A stretch of DNA of 9,707 nucleotides, taken from assembly GCA_029777735.1 (NCBI GenBank), contig JAKORR010000838.1, positions 1-9,707 of the forward strand, read 5' to 3'. How positions within the stretch are numbered: the first letter of the stretch is position 1; each line of letters begins with the position of its first letter. Shown here one piece after another: positions 1 through 6,413 of this stretch. The translations under genes and the position numbers were made by a program. This stretch comes from Armatimonadota bacterium. GTDB taxonomy: Bacteria > Armatimonadota > Zipacnadia > Zipacnadales > FEN-943. The notes under the pieces were generated by a model. It had not been told where the DNA came from, made no database searches, and saw only the letters and a list, made by a program, of their open reading frames with translations.

Positions 1-542
1 ATGTCCTCGCCACGGACCATTTGGGCGAGCTGGCTCTCTAGCTCCTTCATGGCGGCCAGCCCCCAGCCTGATACCGACTGGTAGGTCGAAAGAACCATCC
101 GTTTGATTCGGGCCGCGCGATGCAAAGGTGCCATAGCAACAACGACTTGTACGGTCGAGCAGTTGGGCGATGCAATGAGCCTTGTGTCGCGGGTCACTGT
201 GTCCATGTTGACCTCAGGCACCACCAGAGGCACGTGGGGGTAGAGGCGAAAGTCGCTGCCATTGTCGATGCAATAGGCGCCCGCTCTGATGGCAACGTCA
301 GCCCATTTGCGGCTGGCGCCCTTGGAGCCCTCGCGCCCGGCAAAGAACACGATATCCAACCCCTTGAACAGCTCCGGTGCAGTTTGGTGGACTTGGACCT
401 GACGCCCCGCCATCTCCTCAACCCGCGCCGACGTAGCCATGACCACCGGCGGCTCTGCCATCGGGAACTTGCGTTCTTCCAAACAACGGAGAATACGGTC
501 CCCTACGGGGCCTACCCCCACTACACCGACCCTCAAAGACAT
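1..542 (-). CDS. asd: aspartate-semialdehyde dehydrogenase, N-terminal 180 residues (3' end outside window)
   Basis: Asd reduces aspartyl-4-phosphate to aspartate semialdehyde with NADPH, the branch point to lysine/diaminopimelate, threonine and methionine. The reading begins MSLRVGVVGVGPVGDRIL, a Rossmann nucleotide-binding start. It continues through IDNGSDFR (residues 92-99) and VPLVVPEVN (104-112) to the catalytic segment SPNCST (125-130), with the nucleophile Cys128, and then TYQSVSGWG (153-161), all typical of the family. The ATG at 542-540 is preceded by GAGAGGTGA at a usual distance. The gene lies 51 bases after dapB on the same strand, so the two are probably cotranscribed. One oddity is that the glycine loop reads GVGPVG, one residue shorter than the usual GxTGxVG. 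The reading runs off the window at base 1 without a stop, so the dimerisation domain and the catalytic His are not visible. N-acetyl-glutamyl-phosphate reductase is a more distant relative, but the motifs fit Asd better. Confidence 0.93.
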   Translation of the reverse strand, partial: MSLRVGVVGVGPVGDRILRCLEERKFPMAEPPVVMATSARVEEMAGRQVQVHQTAPELFKGLDIVFFAGREGSKGASRKWADVAIRAGAYCIDNGSDFRLYPHVPLVVPEVNMDTVTRDTRLIASPNCSTVQVVVAMAPLHRAARIKRMVLSTYQSVSGWGLAAMKELESQLAQMVRGED

Positions 543-593
543 GACCTTTCACCTCTCGGACAAATTAAGCGAGCGCCGAAACACGCCAAACGG

Positions 594-1394
594 CTAGAGG
601 AGGCTGTCCAGCCCGTAGACCAGACCCTTCAGCTTCCTGACGGACCTGATCGCCAGCAGCACACCCGGCATAAAGCACTCACGGCTGCTCGACACGTTCT
701 CGATAATCAGTAGCTCGCCCTGCGCGCCGAACACAACTTCCTGGTTAGCAACATAGCCCGGCAGCCGGATCGAGTGGATCCGTAGCCCGGCCGTCTCGCC
801 GCCACGACTGCCCGCCAGCTTTTCGTGAGCTGTTGGAGCACTGCGCAGGGGCTCGCCCCGCGCAGCCTCCATTAGCTCAGCCGTTTTCAAGGCCGTGCCC
901 GAAGGAGCATCGGCCTTGTGCTCATGGTGCCGCTCGACGATCTCGGCGTACTCGAAGTAACGCGCGGCTTCTGCCGCAAACCGCATCATCAGGTTAGCAC
1001 CCAAGCTGAAATTAGGCGCGATGATACAGGTTGTGTTGTGATTACGACACATTCGATCGATAATCTTCAGATCCGTATCACTAAAGCCGGTAGTGCCTAC
1101 CACGCAAGACACTCCGGCCTTTAGGGCTACTTCCAAGTTGCCCATCACAACATCCGGATGAGTGAAATCCACCATTACGTCGGGGGAACTTTGCTCAATA
1201 GCCGCCGCCAGGTGGCCCAGAACCTTGATGCCCAAGGAGTGTCCAAGGGCCACCTCGCCGACATCTCTATTGAGTCCGGCTGGGTCGACGGCAGCCACCA
1301 GCTCCATATCTTTGGCGCTGGTGACCGCCCGGACCACATGTTGTCCCATATTGCCACACGCGCCGCTGACCAGAACACGAATCGTATCTGACAA
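594..1394 (-). CDS. dapB: 4-hydroxy-tetrahydrodipicolinate reductase
   Basis: DapB reduces the dihydrodipicolinate-pathway intermediate with NAD(P)H to tetrahydrodipicolinate, for lysine and peptidoglycan diaminopimelate. The 266-residue product shows the nucleotide loop VSGACGNMG (residues 9-17), VGTTGF (99-104) and APNFSLGAN (126-134). The family signature ERHHEHKADAPSGTA (154-168) carries the catalytic His and Lys, and the C-terminus ends GLVYGLDSLL. I chose a TTG start at 1394-1392 because AGGGA lies 10 bases upstream and the length matches the family (about 265 aa). The in-frame GTG at 1436 adds 14 residues, has no visible Shine-Dalgarno sequence and would add a tail not expected before the Rossmann strand. 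The gene lies 72 bases after pnp and 51 before asd, consistent with an operon supplying lysine precursors. The function is secure; the start is less so. Confidence 0.95.
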   Translation of the reverse strand: MSDTIRVLVSGACGNMGQHVVRAVTSAKDMELVAAVDPAGLNRDVGEVALGHSLGIKVLGHLAAAIEQSSPDVMVDFTHPDVVMGNLEVALKAGVSCVVGTTGFSDTDLKIIDRMCRNHNTTCIIAPNFSLGANLMMRFAAEAARYFEYAEIVERHHEHKADAPSGTALKTAELMEAARGEPLRSAPTAHEKLAGSRGGETAGLRIHSIRLPGYVANQEVVFGAQGELLIIENVSSSRECFMPGVLLAIRSVRKLKGLVYGLDSLL

Positions 1395-1466
1395 GATGAC
1401 GAGGTCCCTCGCTCTCAGGTACTTGATCTCGGGCACTCACCGTCAAGAGTGGGTGGCGCTCAGGGC

Positions 1467-3629
1467 CTACCGCCGCCGGTCGCTGCCGGGAGACTGGCGA
1501 CCACTGCGCCGATCACGACGGTTGTCGGACCGCGAATCGGGCAGGTTGTCCGGACGCGGCAGTAGCTCCTTGCGGCTCAGGCGAATTTTGCCTTCCGGAT
1601 CAACCTCGATGACCTTCACCTTTACCTCGTCGCCGACCTTGGCGACGTCCTCGGTTTTATCCACGTGTTCCCACGCCAGATGCGAGATATGAAGCAGTCC
1701 TTCGCGGCCCGGCAGTATCTCGACAAAGGCGCCGAAGGGCATGACTGAGACAACGCGGCCCGTGAAGACTTCCCCTACCTGCACCTCGCGGGTCAGGTCT
1801 TCGATGACCTTCTTGGCCTGCTCTACCTTCTCCCCATCGGCGCCGAACACATAGACCGTGCCGTCATCCTGAACATCTATGTCGACACCGTAGGTTTCCT
1901 GGATTCCGCGGATTGTGCGACCGCCCGGTCCGATGACCAGACCGATCTTCTCGCGGTCCACGTGCACCGCGAACATTCGCGGCGCGTAGGGCGACAGCTC
2001 CTCACGCGGATAGGGCAGCGTCTCAGCCATGATGTCCAGAATCTGCATCCGCGCCGCGCGAGCCTGCTCCAAGCCCTCCAACAGCAGGCTAACAGGCAAG
2101 CCATCGGTCTTTGTGTCCATCTGGATGGCCGTCAGTCCGATTCGGGTACCCGCGACCTTGAAGTCCATGTAGCCCTCAAAGTCCTCCAGCCCCTGGATGT
2201 CCGTCAGGAGCTGATAGCGAGACGGGCCGTCCCACACCAGGCCTATGGAGATCCCGGCCACAGGGGCCTTAATGGGCACGCCGGCGTCCATCAGGGCCAG
2301 GGTAGATCCACAGGTCGCGCCCATAGAAGTAGATCCGTTGCTCTCGAGCACCTCGGAGACAAGGCGGATTGTGTACGGGAATTCCTCAGGCTTGGGCAAC
2401 ACTGGCTGGAGAGCGTTCTGGGCCAGAGCGCCGTGGCCGATTTCTCGCCTGCCTGGTCCCCGCAGCGGCCGCACTTCGCCCACCGAGAAGGGCGGGAAGT
2501 TGTAGTGGTGCATGTACCGCTCGTAGTCCTCTTCCTCCAGCGTGCGCACCAAGCGCTGGTCTGTAGTGGCTCCTAGAGTAGTGATGGTGAGCACCTGGGT
2601 TTCGCCGCGCTGGAACAGGGCCGACCCGTGAACGCGCGGCAGCAGGTCCACCTCACAGGTGATCGGACGCACCTGGTCAAAGGTGCGTCCGTCCACGCGC
2701 CGTCCCTCTTCCAGAACCACGCGCTTGAGATACTCGCCGGTGATCTCCGCGATGACTGCTTCCACGTCCGGACGGGGATTCTCGTGTACGGCCTCGAGCT
2801 GCGCCACCAGCTCCTTAGTAATGAGACGCAGGCCCTCTGAGCGTTCTTTGTTGGTAGGTGTGTCAAGCGCCGCGACCACGCGGTCCTCAAGGGCGCGCAC
2901 AGCCTCCACAATCTCTGGCCGCGGCTCCCACAGGGTGACCTCGCGCTTGGACTTACTTGCCTCTTCGATGAAGGGCTCGATGAGATCGATCACGGTTTGA
3001 CACTGATTGAAACCGAGGTTCAGAGCATCGGCGACGACAGCCTCTTCGACCTGATCAGCCTGCAGCTCAATCATGACCACACCTGTGCGCGTGGCGGCCA
3101 CAAGCAGTGACATGCTACCGGCCTCGACCTGCTCGAAGGACGGGTTGACGATGAACTCCTGGTCCACTCGCCCAATCAGCGCCACGCCCAGCGGCCCACC
3201 AAAGGGGACCGAAGAGATGGACATCGCCACCGACGCCCCCAGCATCGAAACAACGTCCACGGAGCTTCCATGCTCGGCCGACAGGGGAGTAGCGATGATC
3301 TGCACGTCGTGGCGAAGACCTGAAGGCAGGAGCGGCCGGATTGGCCGGTCGATCCGCCGTCCGGTAAGCACGGCTTCCTCGGAGGGACGGCCTTCACGGC
3401 GGAAAAACCCACCGGGAATACGGCCGGCGGCGTACATTCTCTCCTCGAAGTCAACCCTCAAGGGGAGGAAATCGGCATCCACAGGGTCAGCGCTGATGCC
3501 AACGGTGGCCAGAGCGACAGTGTCGCCGTACTGACACACCACTGCAGCGTCCGCTTGGTTAGCCAAACGCCCGGTTTCGAGCCGTAGTTTGCGGCCCGCC
3601 AGTTCACATTCTAATACATGGATTGACAT
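1467..3629 (-). CDS. pnp: polyribonucleotide nucleotidyltransferase (PNPase)
   Basis: PNPase is a trimeric, phosphate-dependent 3'-5' exoribonuclease that also adds tails, and works in mRNA turnover in the cytoplasm. From the ATG at 3629 the product has 720 residues. The first RNase PH domain contains GGFFRREGRPSEEAVLTGR (residues 73-91) and RPIRPLLP. The second, catalytic RNase PH domain starts near 310 and has ESNGSTSMG (429-437) and the active-site segment with Asp483, Asp489 and Lys491. A KH domain has GPGG (567-570), and an S1 domain spans about 618-686 (FGAFVEILPGREGLLHISH). The tail from about 690 is rich in Arg, Asp and Ser and is probably disordered. An in-frame TTG lies three codons upstream (3638), but ATG 3629 has GGAGGAGG ten bases before it. 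One residue differs from the common pattern: GYMDFK instead of GDMDFK in the active-site loop. The gene sits 179 bases after rpsO, the usual partner of pnp. Confidence 0.98.
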   Translation of the reverse strand: MSIHVLECELAGRKLRLETGRLANQADAAVVCQYGDTVALATVGISADPVDADFLPLRVDFEERMYAAGRIPGGFFRREGRPSEEAVLTGRRIDRPIRPLLPSGLRHDVQIIATPLSAEHGSSVDVVSMLGASVAMSISSVPFGGPLGVALIGRVDQEFIVNPSFEQVEAGSMSLLVAATRTGVVMIELQADQVEEAVVADALNLGFNQCQTVIDLIEPFIEEASKSKREVTLWEPRPEIVEAVRALEDRVVAALDTPTNKERSEGLRLITKELVAQLEAVHENPRPDVEAVIAEITGEYLKRVVLEEGRRVDGRTFDQVRPITCEVDLLPRVHGSALFQRGETQVLTITTLGATTDQRLVRTLEEEDYERYMHHYNFPPFSVGEVRPLRGPGRREIGHGALAQNALQPVLPKPEEFPYTIRLVSEVLESNGSTSMGATCGSTLALMDAGVPIKAPVAGISIGLVWDGPSRYQLLTDIQGLEDFEGYMDFKVAGTRIGLTAIQMDTKTDGLPVSLLLEGLEQARAARMQILDIMAETLPYPREELSPYAPRMFAVHVDREKIGLVIGPGGRTIRGIQETYGVDIDVQDDGTVYVFGADGEKVEQAKKVIEDLTREVQVGEVFTGRVVSVMPFGAFVEILPGREGLLHISHLAWEHVDKTEDVAKVGDEVKVKVIEVDPEGKIRLSRKELLPRPDNLPDSRSDNRRDRRSGRQSPGSDRRR

Positions 3630-3638
3630 AACAAACAA

Positions 3639-3662
3639 ACCTCCTCCGCCGGCGGAGGAGGT
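3639..3662 (-). promoter_or_regulatory. 24-base perfect palindrome containing the pnp Shine-Dalgarno sequence
   Basis: Bases 3639-3662 form an uninterrupted perfect palindrome. Its minus-strand 3' half (GGCGGAGGAGGT) is the pnp ribosome-binding site, ten bases before the ATG. In the transcript it can fold as a 10-bp GC-rich stem with a CCGG tetraloop, which would hide the Shine-Dalgarno sequence. It is followed at once by TTGTTTGTT, so the same element also resembles an intrinsic terminator or attenuator with an interrupted U tract. The structure is read directly from the sequence. Its role in limiting pnp translation, or transcription past rpsO, is inference. Confidence 0.7.
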
Positions 3663-3672
3663 CAGCGGGGCA

Positions 3673-3726
3673 ATGAGGAACCAGGTAGAACAAAGGCGTT
3701 GTGCTTTGCTCTACCTGTTTCCTCAT
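3673..3726 (-). promoter_or_regulatory. long stem-loop in the pnp 5' leader (candidate RNase III processing hairpin)
   Basis: Two 23-base arms (3673-3695 and 3704-3726) are inverted copies with two differences, separated by an 8-base loop. In the minus-strand transcript one difference becomes a G-U pair and the other an A-G mismatch, so the stem is nearly continuous over 23 pairs. No T run follows it, so it is not a standard terminator. In enterobacteria the pnp leader carries a long hairpin that RNase III cuts, after which PNPase represses its own synthesis. Location and shape match that arrangement, but the function here is inferred by analogy. Confidence 0.65.
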
Positions 3727-3742
3727 CACGTCCCTTGACCTG

Positions 3743-3760
3743 CGTTCCGCGGGCGGAACG
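3743..3760 (-). other. short GC-rich inverted repeat downstream of rpsO
   Basis: CGTTCCGC and GCGGAACG flank a two-base centre, giving about seven pairs with a four-base loop in RNA. It starts about 50 bases after the rpsO stop on the minus strand. No T-rich run follows, so it is not a convincing intrinsic terminator. It could protect the rpsO 3' end or be part of the folded rpsO-pnp spacer. Confidence 0.4.
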
Positions 3761-3808
3761 TAACGACCAACAAGCGCCTCAGACCGTCGAGACTGCTGTA
3801 ACTCCCGC

Positions 3809-4078
3809 CTACCGGCGTAGCCCCAGCGCCTCGACCACTGCTTGATAACGCTCGGGGCTCTTCGCCCTGAGATAGTTGAGCAGCCGTCGGCGCTGACCGA
3901 CTAGTTTGAGCAACCCGCGCCGCGAGTGGTGGTCCTTGCGATGGGCCTGTAAATGTTCGGTGAGCTGCTGCACTCGCGCCGTGAGAAGTGCAATCTGTAC
4001 TTCGGCGGATCCAGTATCTCCGTCATGTTGCTGAAAACGCCCAATGAGTTCCTGCTTCTGTTGCTTTCTGAGAGGCAT
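3809..4078 (-). CDS. rpsO: 30S ribosomal protein S15
   Basis: S15 is a primary 16S rRNA-binding protein that organises the central domain (platform) of the 30S subunit. The 89-residue product matches the usual S15 length. It shows the family landmarks TGSAEVQIALLTARVQQLTEHL (split here across residues 22-43), the conserved basic loop HRKDHHSRRGLL (46-57) and QRRRLLNYL (62-70) before a short helical C-terminus. The ATG at 4078 has AAGGA 12 bases upstream, a slightly long spacing. It is the first gene of the leftward cluster and is followed by pnp, the pairing seen in many bacteria. A promoter and a structured leader lie upstream, and S15 commonly represses its own mRNA through leader structure. 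Confidence 0.98.
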   Translation of the reverse strand: MPLRKQQKQELIGRFQQHDGDTGSAEVQIALLTARVQQLTEHLQAHRKDHHSRRGLLKLVGQRRRLLNYLRAKSPERYQAVVEALGLRR

Positions 4079-4115
4079 GAAAGCCGCCCGTCCTTCTTCC
4101 CTTACACCGCCGTCC

Positions 4116-4170
4116 TGGGGCAGACAACAAAACGGCGATGCCGCTCTCGGTCGCTAGGACCGCCCACAGC
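4116..4170 (-). promoter_or_regulatory. possible three-way-junction RNA in the rpsO leader (candidate S15 autoregulatory site)
   Basis: On the minus strand an outer stem pairs CTG-T-GGGC (4170-4163) with GCCCCAG (4122-4116), with one bulged T. It encloses two hairpins: CGGTC/GACCG with a five-base loop (4163-4149), and AGCGGC/GCCGTT with a three-base loop (4146-4132). The second hairpin is followed by TTGTTGT. S15 binds a three-way junction in 16S rRNA, and several bacteria use mimics of it in the rpsO leader. The stems are short and were found by eye, and base 4163 is needed by two stems, so this is a candidate only. Confidence 0.35.
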
Positions 4171-4223
4171 CGCGGGAAGCGTTGGGAGGCGCTGCTCGCA
4201 GTCCGGGGTTTAGCGGTGGATAG

Positions 4224-4252
4224 ATGATACCATAGACCGGCTAGCACGTAAA
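4224..4252 (-). promoter_or_regulatory. sigma-70-type promoter for rpsO-pnp
   Basis: On the minus strand TTTACG (4252-4247; 4 of 6 matches to TTGACA) and TATCAT (4229-4224; 5 of 6 matches to TATAAT) are separated by exactly 17 bases. A TGG just before the -10 makes it an extended -10 element. The predicted start near 4217 gives a leader of about 139 bases before rpsO. Confidence 0.7.
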
Positions 4253-4554
4253 GTGCCTGCCGCGTTGCTTCCTAGACCTGCGTCCCGTGGTACATTACGG
4301 CCTTTGCCCCTCGGGCCGCTGCACTCCCAAGCCTTGCTGAGGAACCTGTTCTACCAACCTCCTGGCACTGAGATGTCGCGAGTCGTTTTGATTAAATATG
4401 CAAGGGTATGGGACGTAGAGTAGATGGGACAGGAAGGATAGGGGCCAGTGCACGCTGAGACCGCGAGAGTCGGCTTTGGGCCTCTTCTGTCGCCCCCGCA
4501 GAACTCGCACCCAGCCTCCGCAGCTACGGAAAAGTATGCCATGGGATCGGCAGC
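4253..4554. other. unassigned part of the divergent intergenic region
   Basis: About 300 bases between the two divergent promoter regions contain no gene I can recognise. Short open frames on the minus strand here give low-complexity, unfamiliar peptides without a ribosome-binding site or domain. The stretch includes a locally AT-rich patch near 4386-4400 (TTTTGATTAAATATG). I see no tRNA-like clover, terminator or repeat array. Bases 4338-4355 contain two 9-mers also found in the pnp leader hairpin arm. Confidence 0.5.
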
Positions 4555-4567
4555 ATCGGCCGCCGAT
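4555..4567. repeat. 13-base inverted repeat abutting the recJ -35 box
   Basis: ATCGGC-C-GCCGAT is a perfect palindrome with a one-base centre. Its last base is the first T of the -35 hexamer of the rightward promoter. ATCGGC also occurs once more just upstream (4546-4551 region, GATCGGCAGC). The position would suit a small operator, but the size is modest for GC-rich DNA. Confidence 0.3.
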
Positions 4568-4595
4568 TGACGCTGTTGTCGGTGAGCGTTACACT
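4567..4595 (+). promoter_or_regulatory. sigma-70-type promoter for the recJ operon
   Basis: TTGACG (4567-4572; 5 of 6 consensus) and TACACT (4590-4595; 4 of 6) are separated by exactly 17 bases. A start near 4602 would give a leader of about 57 bases before the recJ ATG. No other convincing rightward promoter was seen upstream of recJ. Confidence 0.65.
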
Positions 4596-4658
4596 CTCCA
4601 CGGGAAATCGATAGCCCGATAGAGAGCTGCATTCCTCCTCGGGCAGGAACTCGGAATC

Positions 4659-6386
4659 ATGCCTCCTCGGAATCATGGCTCCTGGAAGTTGACGCAGCGT
4701 CAGTCCCAGCTCGAGGCACGGCTTGCGGCCCATCTCGAGATGCATCCCTTGGTGGCAGCCGTGCTGGTCGCCGCAGGTGTGACGGACCCAGGTCAGGCCA
4801 AAGCCTACCTGTCTGGTTCGCTCGACTCTCTTCCGGACCCCCTGGCCCTACGCGGCATGGGGGAGGCAGTGGAGCTAGTTCTGGGCGCCCTTGCCGCGGG
4901 CGAGGAAATCCTCGTCCACGGCGACTACGACGCCGACGGCATCTGCGCGGCGGCTGTGTTGCTGAGGACTCTCTCACGACTGGGCGGGCTCGTGCACTTC
5001 TACATACCTGACCGTCTCGCGGACGGTTACGGCGTGAGCGAGCGTGCCGTCAGAGCTGCCGCAAGGCGCAAGATCCCGCTGCTTGTCACGGTTGACTGCG
5101 GTATCACAGCGCATGAGGAAATAGCACTGGCCAAGTCCTTAGGCTGCCGTGTCATCGTTTTGGACCACCACGAACCCGACCCGGACCTGCCGGAAGCGGA
5201 CGTCGTAGTAGCGCCTCGATTGCCTGACTGGGAGTACACCTGCGCCGAAATGCCCGCCGCAGCGCTGGCTCTGCGCTTCGTGCAAGCCCTGGGCAACCGT
5301 GTGGGCGACGACACTCTGTGGGCCAAGGACTTGGTTGAGCTGGCCGCCGTGGGCATAGTGGCCGACGTGGCCCCAATGGAAGGCGAGAATCGAATCATCG
5401 TACGAGCGGGTCTGGACCGACTCCCACATAGCCCGCTGCCAGGGTTACGGGCGCTACAGGAGCTGGCGGCGGTCAAAGCCCCAGTGCGGGCCTACGATGT
5501 GGGCTTCCGTATTGCTCCACGAATCAACGCGGTTGGGCGCCTGGCTGACGCCGGCGACGCCCTCGAGCTACTCCTGACCGACGATGACGACAAGGCCCGC
5601 CGACTGGCTCTGTATCTCGACGGGAAGAACCGCGAGCGCCAGCAGATTCAGCAGCAGATCTACAATCAGGCCGTACGGATGCTCGGCGCCCACCCCGAGC
5701 TTCTTGAGATGCCCGTGCTGGTACTGCACTCAGACACGTGGCACGTGGGAGTCGTAGGCATTGTGGCGTCGAAGATCGCGGAGGACTTCGGGCGCCCGGC
5801 CGTACTGCTGGGAAGCGCCGACGGGTTGGCTTGCGGCTCAGCCCGCAGCGTCGCAGGCTTTGACATAACCGCCGCTCTCAGGTCCTGTGGCCACCTGCTC
5901 ATCCGTTGCGGCGGGCACTCCATGGCCGCCGGCCTGACCGCCGAAGTTAGCAAGATCGAGGACCTGCGCCGGGCCTTGGAGGCCTATTGCGAGCTCGTGG
6001 GTACGGGCGAAGCGCTCGCTGAAGTCCCAGGGCGGGTGGCGATTCCGGTAATGTCCGAGGAGTTGGACGAGACCATAGCCGACGACTTGGCGCGGCTGGA
6101 GCCCTTCGGCCCAGGCAACCCGGAGCCGTTATTCGCACTGTGCGGTTTAGAGGTCGTTGAGGCCCGGACTGTCGGGCGCGACAACTCGCACCTCAAGCTT
6201 GTCCTCACCGACGGCGCACGGGCGCTAGCTGCCATCGGTTTCCGCATGGGCAATGGCGACAAGCCTAAGCCTGGTGACCACATCGACGTATGCTTTGTGC
6301 CCGAGACTGATAACTACTGGGGCAAACCCCAATTACAGCTCCGGCTTGTGGCTTGGGAGCACTCGGGCACGCGTGGCCGTCACTGA
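4659..6386 (+). CDS. recJ: single-stranded-DNA-specific 5'-3' exonuclease RecJ
   Basis: RecJ degrades single-stranded DNA 5' to 3' in recombination and mismatch or base-excision repair, using two metal ions. The 575-residue product is full length for the family. The DHH domain shows motif I DYDADG (residues 89-94), VDCG (145-148), DHHE (169-172) and the VADV segment with Asp235, followed by RINAVGRL (287-294). The DHHA1 domain contains WHVGVVGIVASKI (360-372), GSARS (392-396) and CGGHSMAAG (416-424). A C-terminal OB-like region from about 470 includes LEPFGPGNPEP and ends in the NYWGKPQLQLRLV strand. The ATG at 4659 has AGGA ten bases upstream. A 12-base direct repeat (CTCGGAATCATG, 4650-4661 and 4666-4677) creates a second ATG that is out of frame. 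The segment usually reading like LxGxGVAF is CAEMPAAALAL here (194-204). It is the first gene of the rightward operon. Confidence 0.97.
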   Translation: MPPRNHGSWKLTQRQSQLEARLAAHLEMHPLVAAVLVAAGVTDPGQAKAYLSGSLDSLPDPLALRGMGEAVELVLGALAAGEEILVHGDYDADGICAAAVLLRTLSRLGGLVHFYIPDRLADGYGVSERAVRAAARRKIPLLVTVDCGITAHEEIALAKSLGCRVIVLDHHEPDPDLPEADVVVAPRLPDWEYTCAEMPAAALALRFVQALGNRVGDDTLWAKDLVELAAVGIVADVAPMEGENRIIVRAGLDRLPHSPLPGLRALQELAAVKAPVRAYDVGFRIAPRINAVGRLADAGDALELLLTDDDDKARRLALYLDGKNRERQQIQQQIYNQAVRMLGAHPELLEMPVLVLHSDTWHVGVVGIVASKIAEDFGRPAVLLGSADGLACGSARSVAGFDITAALRSCGHLLIRCGGHSMAAGLTAEVSKIEDLRRALEAYCELVGTGEALAEVPGRVAIPVMSEELDETIADDLARLEPFGPGNPEPLFALCGLEVVEARTVGRDNSHLKLVLTDGARALAAIGFRMGNGDKPKPGDHIDVCFVPETDNYWGKPQLQLRLVAWEHSGTRGRH

Positions 6387-6413
6387 GGTCCAGGGGACGA
6401 GGAGGATGGGCAA

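Noticed and set aside
120..713. Plus-strand open frame of 197 codons across the asd/dapB junction
   Set aside because: It lies antisense to two clearly recognised genes, has no domain-like sequence, and is expected in GC-rich DNA.
1416..1446. Possible minus-strand promoter between pnp and dapB (TTGACG at 1446-1441)
   Set aside because: The -35-like box is good, but the only partner TACCTG at 19 bases is a poor -10, so an internal promoter is not supported.
1962..2576. Plus-strand open frame of 204 codons inside pnp
   Set aside because: It is a shadow of the pnp coding frame, with His/Arg/Gln-rich composition typical of antisense reading.
4299..4322. CGGCC/GGCCG inverted repeat as a terminator
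   Set aside because: It has only five pairs, a large loop and no T run on either strand.
4295..4632. Overlapping short minus-strand open frames in the divergent intergenic region
   Set aside because: They show no Shine-Dalgarno sequence, no recognisable motif and no sensible operon position. I treat the stretch as non-coding.
4650..4677. 12-base direct repeat CTCGGAATCATG at the recJ start
   Set aside because: It has two copies only, 16 bases apart. The second ATG is out of frame, so it is most likely a small local duplication without function.
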